A stretch of 9,888 nucleotides of DNA from Tannerella sp. (GTDB lineage: Bacteria > Bacteroidota > Bacteroidia > Bacteroidales > Tannerellaceae). Every line of letters starts with the position of its first letter. The first letter of the stretch is position 1. The notes beneath the pieces are model-generated. The model did no database searches. It had not been told where the DNA came from and saw only the letters and a list, made by a program, of their open reading frames with translations. Location: positions 1 through 9,888 of the forward strand of contig JAISYY010000283.1 in assembly GCA_031269635.1 (NCBI GenBank), in the 5' to 3' direction. Positions 1-5,665 of this stretch are shown here, piece by piece. A program made the position numbers and the translations under genes.

Positions 1-201
1 CTGGTATATTGCATGGAAGAAACGGATAATCCGGAAACATTCGACAAACAGATAAACCCGCAATCGTTGAGCGTAACATGGCAACCCGGATTATTGGGCG
101 GCGTAAACATTATCCATGACAAAGAATTTACATTGATCCCTTATTACGCATGGTCGAACCGCGGCGCCGGGAAAATGAAAGTGTTTTTTAGAGAGCGGTA
201 A
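1..201 (+). CDS. GH127-like beta-L-arabinofuranosidase, C-terminal fragment (DUF1680 family)
   Basis: The open frame enters from the left edge in frame 1 and ends at TAA 199-201, giving 66 residues. What is seen: a start reading LVYCMEETDNP, then LLGGVNII, then IPYYAWSNRGAGKMKVFF just before the stop. These match the conserved end of GH127/DUF1680 proteins, where a VYC-E--DN segment is followed by an LLGGV strand and the terminal IPYYAW-NRG-G-M-V motif. Known of the family: GH127 enzymes release L-arabinofuranose from plant glycans such as arabinan or glycoprotein side chains, usually within polysaccharide utilization loci and usually exported. The catalytic domain lies outside the window, so activity and completeness cannot be judged. 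The next reading frame begins 15 bases downstream, which suggests they once shared a transcript. Confidence 0.85.
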   Translation: MVYCMEETDNPETFDKQINPQSLSVTWQPGLLGGVNIIHDKEFTLIPYYAWSNRGAGKMKVFFRER

Positions 202-216
202 AGTAATTAAAGAAAT

Positions 217-498
217 ATGATAATTAAAAACAAAATGAAACAAGTAAATAAAATTTCAACATTCCTTATCCTGTTATCAGTAATAGTCGCTTCGGTTTCC
301 TGCACAAAAAAGCAAGAAACATTCGAAATCGGAAACAGGACTTTCCAAGTCGTCCGAGAGGTTCCCCAAGTCGTTCGGGGACGGCTATTTTTACTGTTAA
401 ATCGACAAAGAAACCTTTGCGGAAACACAAAGGAACATTATTTGCAACGCCTTGCCGTATGGGCTGGCAAGCTTCCGGGATGCCCGTCGTGCTTATAG
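217..498 (+). pseudogene. Truncated lipoprotein/glycosidase gene start, possibly the N-terminus of a GH35 beta-galactosidase
   Basis: This frame starts at ATG 217, or more likely ATG 235, 15-33 bases after the GH127 stop. From ATG 235 it encodes a clear lipoprotein-type signal: a basic start (MKQVNK), a hydrophobic stretch (FLILLSVIVAS) and a cysteine at residue 23 followed by TKKQ. The next residues, ETFEIGNRTF, resemble the first strand of mature Bacteroidota GH35-type beta-galactosidases, which typically read TFEIGNKTF followed by LLDGKPF. That continuation is absent. Instead the frame enters a tandem repeat at 345-381 and then reads antisense through a sensor-gene remnant (438-803), ending at a stop at 496-498. 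The 5' end is therefore probably an authentic gene start joined to unrelated DNA. The GH35 assignment is inference from about ten residues and could be another outer-membrane glycosidase. A functional product is unlikely. Confidence 0.5.
345..381. repeat. Imperfect 21-bp tandem repeat, two copies, at the rearrangement joint
   Basis: Two copies of CCAAGTCGTYCGRGRG lie at 345-360 and 366-381, offset by 21 bases (seven codons), so the overlying frame reads QVVRE-VPQVVRG. The repeat sits exactly where the upstream coding similarity stops. A short inverted repeat, CCTTTG/CAAAGG, follows at 414-433. The whole 341-437 stretch has no coding similarity on either strand that I recognise. It could be a dispersed intergenic repeat of this genome that served as a recombination site, but only a whole-genome search could show that. 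Confidence 0.45.
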
Positions 499-803
499 GC
501 GATGTAGCGTATGGCGGACGTATCGTAAGGATTTTCGAGGCGCACAAGTCCGTTTTCCCATGTTACAAGCCATATATTGTACCTGCTGTCTTCAAAAATG
601 ACGTGTGCCGAGTTGCGCTCGTTGATTTGCGGATAGGAGTAAAAAACGCCGGTTTCCCCGTCAATCCGCGCGAGTCCTTCGTTCCATTTGCCAATCCATA
701 TATTGTTGAAGTAATCTTCGTAGATAGCCTTTATATTATGGCCCCTTAACTGTCCGCCGGTGGTCGTTTCATCGTACGGCACAAAAGAATCCTGTGCGGC
801 TCT
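438..803 (-). pseudogene. Hybrid two-component sensor fragment (two-component regulator beta-propeller blades)
   Basis: Read on the minus strand, the frame is open from 803 to a TAA at 438-440, with an upstream in-frame TAG at 804-806. It encodes two recognisable propeller repeats: IKAIYEDYFNNIWIGKWNEG followed by LARIDG, and VIFEDSRYNIWLVTWENG followed by LVRLENPYD. These fit the Reg_prop pattern (I--I-ED--G-IWIGT---GL-R-D) of the periplasmic sensor domain of hybrid two-component systems, which control polysaccharide utilization loci in Bacteroides-type bacteria. Similarity fades near the GSLP at about 466. There is no signal peptide, no further blades, no Y_Y_Y domain, no histidine kinase and no regulator part. 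A complete protein would be well over 1,000 residues, so this is a fragment of about 110 residues cut at both ends. Its neighbours (GH127, glycosidase start) fit a decayed locus of the same kind. Confidence 0.75.
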
Positions 804-883
804 CTACCGGTATGAGATGCCTTTTTATCATAGTATAAATGTTTTGGTCGCGAAATTATGAAATATTTCTTTTTGCACGCCAT

Positions 884-918
884 TTTGCTGTTTATATTAA
901 TTATTTCCGTACATTTGC
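884..918 (+). promoter_or_regulatory. Bacteroidota-type promoter for the SGNH/MBOAT operon
   Basis: TACATTTGC at 910-918 is a perfect match to the Bacteroidota -7 element TAnnTTTGC. A TTTG at 884-887, in an AT-rich run, can serve as the -33 element with a 22-base spacer, slightly longer than the usual 19-21. Transcription would start near 925, leaving a leader of about 26 bases before ATG 951. It follows the remnant region directly, so the operon does not depend on the broken genes upstream. Confidence 0.65.
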
Positions 919-950
919 ACTGCTTTTAGAAACAAAGAATGATATAGCGA

Positions 951-2447
951 ATGGCCCGGGAAAAGAAGAAAAAGAAAAAGAACTACGCAAATCGTTTTTC
1001 GGTTATTTTGTCTGTAGCCTTAACTGTTAATCTGGGTTTGTACTGGCTCCCGGATTCCATCGCGGGTTTACGGATAAAAAAGGTTGATTTATTATCGGAC
1101 ATACGAGTGTCATCCGAAAAGGATGAAGATGACGTTTCGGCTTTTTATACGGATGATGATGACGAATATCTTTCCGGCATATCCGCAGACATTGCAGCGG
1201 ATATGGAGCCGGCAGATTCCGTCATACAGCCTCCCGTCCCCGTCCTGCCGGATAATCCGGCTGCAAAAGTAAGTGCGGAGCCGGAAGCATCCGGTGGTGA
1301 TAAAAGTAACGCCGGCGATCTTTCCCGTACGGATATAGAAGATTTCTCCTCCGGTCATACGGGGCTTAGGCGCTTTTTTGCAGCGCTCAATAATATAAAT
1401 CATTTGGAACGCCCCGTTCGCATCGCTTTTTTGGGAGATTCCTTTATTGAGGGAGACATTTTCGTTGCGGACTTCCGCGCACAAATGCAGGAGCGTTTCG
1501 GCGGACGCGGGGTCGGCTTCATTCCCGTTACATCAAATGTTGCACAATACCGTCCGACGATCAAACAAAGCGCCGACGGCTGGAATACGTATTCGATCAT
1601 AAAAAACAAAAACAGGAAGTACGTCCTGTCCGGCCTGTCATTTGAACCGAAGTCCGACAATGCGTTTATACGCTTCCAGACGGTCGATATGTATCCCGGA
1701 CTGGAGGAGGTGTCGTCCATCAAATTCATTTATTTGAATAACGAAAATACCGGCCTGCTGTTGAAAAGCGATGCGGACACGTCGTATTATGAACTGCCGC
1801 CGGCAGAGACGGTAACGCAATACGAAATAAACGGGAAATTTACGAAAGGGACCATGCAATTCAGGAATGTGGCCGGGTTAAACGCCATAGGCGTCGCTTT
1901 TGAAGACAACCGTGGCGTCGTCGTTGACAACTTTTCCCTCCGGGGTAATTCCGGCACCATAATGGCGGAACTCGACGGCGAAAGTTGCCGCGAACTGCAA
2001 CGGGTAAGACCTTACGACCTGCTCGTCCTGCAGTACGGGCTGAACGTCGCCAGCGATTCGATACGCGAATACGGCTGGTACCGCAATCAGATGGTTACGG
2101 TGGTCGAACATTTGCAGGACTGTTTCCCGGGCGCCGACATCTTGATACTCGGCATATCCGACCGCAGCCATAAAAGCGGGGGGACGTACAACACCATGCC
2201 TGCGGTACTGTCGCTTTTACGTGCGCAACGGCAGACGGCTCAAAAAGCCGGAGTAACGTTCTGGAGCATATTCGCCGCAATGGGAGGCCGGAACAGCATG
2301 ATCAAATACGTGGATTTGAACTGGGCAAGCAAGGACTATACGCATCTTGCCTTCCGGGGAGGACGCGAAATTGCCAGTGCCTTGTTTGAGGCGATAATAA
2401 CAGAAAAAAAATTGTATGATGGTGATGAGGAACTTGTGGAAAGATAA
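951..2447 (+). CDS. Membrane-anchored SGNH/GDSL hydrolase-like protein, first gene of O-acylation operon
   Basis: A 498-residue protein. The N-terminus is strongly basic (REKKKKKK), followed by one hydrophobic segment at about residues 15-34, so the bulk should lie outside the inner membrane. Residues 45-135 form an acidic, Pro/Ser-rich linker with a run of aspartates near 68-71. The SGNH fold follows: block I LGDSFIEGD with nucleophile Ser164, a block II glycine near 332 in LRGNSG, block III YGLN with Asn365, and block V DYTH with Asp462 and His465. The long insert between blocks I and II is beta-rich in character and may bind the acceptor. Block III is GLN-V rather than the common GTN-D, which is tolerated in SGNH O-acyl transferase/esterase relatives such as AlgX and PatB. 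ATG 951 is chosen because it sits about 26 bases after the predicted transcription start. The gene overlaps the next by 32 bases. The proposed role is acyl transfer to, or removal from, an extracytoplasmic glycan; the substrate is unknown. Confidence 0.82.
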   Translation: MAREKKKKKKNYANRFSVILSVALTVNLGLYWLPDSIAGLRIKKVDLLSDIRVSSEKDEDDVSAFYTDDDDEYLSGISADIAADMEPADSVIQPPVPVLPDNPAAKVSAEPEASGGDKSNAGDLSRTDIEDFSSGHTGLRRFFAALNNINHLERPVRIAFLGDSFIEGDIFVADFRAQMQERFGGRGVGFIPVTSNVAQYRPTIKQSADGWNTYSIIKNKNRKYVLSGLSFEPKSDNAFIRFQTVDMYPGLEEVSSIKFIYLNNENTGLLLKSDADTSYYELPPAETVTQYEINGKFTKGTMQFRNVAGLNAIGVAFEDNRGVVVDNFSLRGNSGTIMAELDGESCRELQRVRPYDLLVLQYGLNVASDSIREYGWYRNQMVTVVEHLQDCFPGADILILGISDRSHKSGGTYNTMPAVLSLLRAQRQTAQKAGVTFWSIFAAMGGRNSMIKYVDLNWASKDYTHLAFRGGREIASALFEAIITEKKLYDGDEELVER

Positions 2448-4026
2448 AATCAAGAGTTTGACAATCGCTTTGGGAGGCCTTATTTTCATCTTCTTCATCG
2501 TAAGCGCCGGGAAAATAAGAGCGGTAAAAAGCGCGGAAACGCCTGCGCGCCCGGATGCGGACAAGACAGCCGAACTGCCTGCGCTGACGGACAGCGCCTT
2601 TAGCTCATTGCCGTTCATAAACGACACGCTGTGTGTCGTCAACGACCCGGCAAAATCATTGCAGCCGTTCGTCAACGGGCTGAAAGAATTGAGGGCGGGA
2701 AAAGACACGGTCATCCATATCATACACCTTGGAGATTCGCATATCCAGGCCGGTTTCTTAAGCGGGCAGACAATGCGAATGTTACAGGCTACATTCGGCA
2801 ACGCGGGACGCGGGTGGATCACGCCGTTCAAACTGTCAAAAGCCAACGAGCCGGTCGATTATTTTATATCGTCCAACATAAGGGAATGGACCGTCGGGCG
2901 TTGCGTACAGTCATCGCCGAAATGTCCGTGGGGTATCGGCGGTATCGGAATACAGTCGAGCGCCCCGAAGATAGATTTCAACCTTATAATAACCCCCAGC
3001 AACGGCGCAGGATACAGCTTTAACAAAGTACTGTTATACCGCGACCGGAATGCAATGCCGATGGTGCCCTTGCCGCACTGTCCCGATTCCATACGCGCTT
3101 TGTCATGGGGTGAAGCGTTTCACGAAGATCTCGTCGTCGATACGTTCATGACAGCCAGCCTGACAGATACCTTTAAACTCACCGCTATCGGCCCCGGCAA
3201 AGACGCCGGTGCACACAACAGCCGGTACTACGGCTTTATGCTGATGAACGGACTCCCGGGCATACTGTACCACTCGATCGGCGTAAACGGAGCGCGGTTT
3301 ATTGATTATACGAACCGTAACTATATACGTCAGTTAGCGCTGCTCAAGCCGTCGCTCCTCATCGTTTCGCTGGGTACGAACGAATCGTTCGGGCGCCAGT
3401 TCGGGAAGGAACAGTTCCGCACACAGGTTGACGCCTTTATACAGTTAGTAAAAGAAGAACTGCCCGGAACGGCCCTGCTGATAACAACACCGGCAGAATC
3501 CTACAAACGCGCCTACAAAAACAAAAAGAGATATTATGTCCGTAACGACAACATCGCCAAAGTTTCGGATGCATTAACCTCCTATACGGAAGAAAAGGGA
3601 ATCGCATGTTGGGACCTGTTTTCGATAACGGGCGGCAATAACTCATGCAAAAACTGGTTCAATGCCGGTATGTTCGGACGCGACCGCATCCATTTTTCGA
3701 GCAAAGGATACGGCGAGCAGGGCGTTTTGTTATACAAAGCGCTTATCCGTTCGTGCATCGGCAGTGAAACAGGGGAAGATATCATAATGGCGAATACGGG
3801 AAATTTGTCTGCCGAAGATTTTATCATCTCCGTTTTCACCGATTCCGAAGAAACGTTAACCGGCGAAAAACCGGCGGAAGAAGAAACGATTGAAACGGAA
3901 ACGGAAAAAAGTAATGCCAAACGGGAAAACGAAGAAGAATCACAGCCGGAAGACCCGGTGACGAAACGCGTGCAAAGACAGGAAAGGGAAGACCAGGTGA
4001 CGAAGGAGGTGCAGGATGTGGAATGA
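2416..4026 (+). CDS. Second membrane-anchored SGNH/GDSL hydrolase-like protein of the operon
   Basis: A 536-residue protein starting inside the end of the preceding gene. ATGs at 2416, 2419 and 2425 are all possible. A short basic N-terminus and a hydrophobic segment at about residues 14-32 indicate a single anchor with the catalytic part outside the cytoplasm. The SGNH blocks are clear: HLGDSHIQAG with Ser108, SIGVNGA with glycines 289 and 292, SLGTNES with Asn322, and DRIHFSSKGY with Asp423 and His426. Ser, Gly, Asn and Asp-His are all present, so it should be active. It resembles the first SGNH protein in plan but is too diverged in sequence to be a recent copy. After about residue 455 comes a highly charged Glu/Lys/Thr tail ending in a 13-residue tandem repeat. 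By analogy with PatB, AlgJ/AlgX and DltD partners of MBOAT proteins, it probably finishes acyl transfer or edits acylation. Esterase activity is the main alternative. Confidence 0.85.
   Translation: MMVMRNLWKDKIKSLTIALGGLIFIFFIVSAGKIRAVKSAETPARPDADKTAELPALTDSAFSSLPFINDTLCVVNDPAKSLQPFVNGLKELRAGKDTVIHIIHLGDSHIQAGFLSGQTMRMLQATFGNAGRGWITPFKLSKANEPVDYFISSNIREWTVGRCVQSSPKCPWGIGGIGIQSSAPKIDFNLIITPSNGAGYSFNKVLLYRDRNAMPMVPLPHCPDSIRALSWGEAFHEDLVVDTFMTASLTDTFKLTAIGPGKDAGAHNSRYYGFMLMNGLPGILYHSIGVNGARFIDYTNRNYIRQLALLKPSLLIVSLGTNESFGRQFGKEQFRTQVDAFIQLVKEELPGTALLITTPAESYKRAYKNKKRYYVRNDNIAKVSDALTSYTEEKGIACWDLFSITGGNNSCKNWFNAGMFGRDRIHFSSKGYGEQGVLLYKALIRSCIGSETGEDIIMANTGNLSAEDFIISVFTDSEETLTGEKPAEEETIETETEKSNAKRENEEESQPEDPVTKRVQRQEREDQVTKEVQDVE
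3949..4026 (+). repeat. 39-bp imperfect tandem duplication in the SGNH2 tail
   Basis: Two 39-base units, 3949-3987 and 3988-4026, encode EDPVTKRVQRQER and EDQVTKEVQDVE plus the stop codon. The second copy ends exactly at the TGA. It also contains both the ribosome binding site and the start codon of the MBOAT gene, so the duplication and the gene junction overlap. Confidence 0.6.
4003..4009 (+). promoter_or_regulatory. Strong Shine-Dalgarno site for the MBOAT gene
   Basis: AAGGAGG at 4003-4009 lies six bases before ATG 4016, inside the last codons of the upstream gene. Such a full-length site is uncommon in Bacteroidota and is not seen before the other genes here. It fixes the MBOAT start and suggests independent initiation as well as coupling across the 11-base overlap. 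Confidence 0.7.
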
Positions 4027-5563
4027 TATCGAAAAATATTTCAACGAGTTGTCATTCCAGAAGTTACTTGAATTATTCAAATACCAGCCCGAATCCCCGA
4101 TGTTATTCAGCACGGGGCTGTTCCTGTTTCTGTTTACCGGGTTCTATATCATCTACAATTCGTTGCATCACCGGTCAAATATACGAATCCTGTATGTGAT
4201 TCTTTTCTCAATCTATTTTTATTACAAGACAAGCGGACTGTGGTTTATACTTCTGATTTTTACGGCGACTTCCGATTTTTTCATCGGGCAGATAATTCCC
4301 GGGACGCGAAGCCGTACGGGGAAAAAACTGTGGATAACGTTGAGCGTCTGCATCAATCTCGGTATGTTGACCTGCTTCAAATACACAAATTTCCTGTACG
4401 AACTGGCGATCGACTTCTGGCACACGGTTGGCGGGTTGATGAACGAGCCGGTACTGGAAGGAATGACGTATAAACCCCTCGACATATTTCTTCCCGTCGG
4501 AATATCGTTCTTCACGTTCCAGTCCCTGAGTTATACGATCGACATCTATCGCGGCCAGATAAAACCCGTCACGAAATGGACGGATTATCTTTTTTACGTA
4601 TCGTTCTTTCCCGGACTGGTGGCAGGGCCGATTGTCAGGGCAAAGGATTTCATTCCCCAGATATATAAAAAGCCGGCGCTCCTCTATAACCAGATGGGAG
4701 AAGCATTATACCTGATCATCTGCGGGCTGTTCAAGAAATGCATCCTGTCGGACTATATAAGCGTGAACTTTGTCGACCGCATTTTCGACGCGCCGGCTCT
4801 TTATACGGGAGTTGAAAACCTGATCGGCGTATATGGCTATGCGCTTCAGATATACTGCGATTTCTCCGGCTATTCCGACATGGCGATCGGCATTGCCCTG
4901 TTACTGGGCTTCCGCTTTAACATCAATTTCGACTCTCCATACCAGTCGGCAACCATTACGGAGTTCTGGCGAAGGTGGCACATTTCGCTTTCGACCTGGC
5001 TGCGCGATTATCTTTACATCCCTTTGGGAGGCAACCGCAAAGGCACGACACGCACCTATGTCAACCTCATCACAACCATGCTGCTGGGAGGGCTGTGGCA
5101 CGGCGCTGCGTTGCGGTTCATCTTGTGGGGCGCCATACACGGGATAGCGCTGGCCATACACAAACTGTCCATGAACCTGTTCGGACTGAAAGCCGGCGGC
5201 GCGGAGATGCCGCTCTGGAGACGTATAACAGGCACCGTTTTCACATTCCACGTCGTCTGTTTTGCCTGGATCTTTTTCCGCGCCGGCACAATGGAAAAAG
5301 CCGGGGAGATGCTGACGCAGATTTTCACGCATTTCGAACCCGGCGTGTTCCTGCAATTCGTTTCCGGGTACCGCCTGATTTTCATACTTATGGTAACAGG
5401 ATACATCATCCACTTCTTGCCTAAGGAAATAGACCTGGCAATCCGGCGGAAAATAACCGTTATGCCGCTCTGGGCAAAGGCTGCACTGCTCTGTATTGCC
5501 ATATTCGCAGTTATCCAGATGAAAAGTGCGGAAATTGTACCATTCATCTATTTCCAGTTTTGA
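4016..5563 (+). CDS. MBOAT family membrane-bound O-acyltransferase (AlgI-like)
   Basis: A 515-residue polytopic membrane protein, normal length for AlgI/PatA-like members. Hydrophobic segments occur at roughly residues 30-48, 57-90, 103-120, 155-175, 190-206, 235-252, 275-305, 345-385, 405-425, 440-460 and 485-512. Family marks are PVGISFFTFQSLSYTIDIYRG, FPGLVAGPIVR, YCDFSGYSDMAIG, EFWRRWHISLSTWLRDYLYIPLGGNR with His322, and GGLWHGAALRFILWGAIHG with His362 in the invariant WHG. Known of the family: these proteins carry an acetyl or other acyl group across the inner membrane for O-acylation of alginate, peptidoglycan or other surface polymers, usually with an SGNH-fold partner. Two such partners are encoded just upstream with overlapping frames, so a three-protein complex is likely. 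The acyl donor and the acceptor are not visible from sequence. The start is fixed by AAGGAGG six bases upstream. Confidence 0.93.
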   Translation: MWNDIEKYFNELSFQKLLELFKYQPESPMLFSTGLFLFLFTGFYIIYNSLHHRSNIRILYVILFSIYFYYKTSGLWFILLIFTATSDFFIGQIIPGTRSRTGKKLWITLSVCINLGMLTCFKYTNFLYELAIDFWHTVGGLMNEPVLEGMTYKPLDIFLPVGISFFTFQSLSYTIDIYRGQIKPVTKWTDYLFYVSFFPGLVAGPIVRAKDFIPQIYKKPALLYNQMGEALYLIICGLFKKCILSDYISVNFVDRIFDAPALYTGVENLIGVYGYALQIYCDFSGYSDMAIGIALLLGFRFNINFDSPYQSATITEFWRRWHISLSTWLRDYLYIPLGGNRKGTTRTYVNLITTMLLGGLWHGAALRFILWGAIHGIALAIHKLSMNLFGLKAGGAEMPLWRRITGTVFTFHVVCFAWIFFRAGTMEKAGEMLTQIFTHFEPGVFLQFVSGYRLIFILMVTGYIIHFLPKEIDLAIRRKITVMPLWAKAALLCIAIFAVIQMKSAEIVPFIYFQF

Positions 5564-5633
5564 CTTTGTACATAATACTGTATATTTTGATAAAAATGTT
5601 TGTTTCGACACCGAAAAAAAGACAGGAAGTTGT

Positions 5634-5642
5634 TATATTTGC
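5634..5642 (+). promoter_or_regulatory. Bacteroidota -7 promoter element for the M16 peptidase gene
   Basis: TATATTTGC matches TAnnTTTGC exactly. No good TTTG -33 element is present at 19-21 bases upstream; the TTTG at 5599-5602 is too far. Transcription would start near 5648, about 18 bases before ATG 5666, which decides between that ATG and an upstream in-frame TTG at 5600. Confidence 0.55.
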
Positions 5643-5665
5643 CGGACAAATACATTATATTTTTA

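Noticed and set aside
2217..2846. Minus-strand frame (209 codons) across the SGNH1/SGNH2 junction.
   Set aside because: Both plus-strand genes carry conserved catalytic blocks here. The minus product shows no signal, domain or ribosome site.
4901..5611. Long minus-strand frame (236 codons) opposite the MBOAT gene.
   Set aside because: The plus strand has unmistakable MBOAT motifs. The minus translation is low-complexity with no family features, a shadow of codon use.
5600..5665. TTG start that would extend the M16 protein by 22 residues.
   Set aside because: It lies upstream of the -7 promoter element at 5634-5642, adds no signal peptide and no family similarity.
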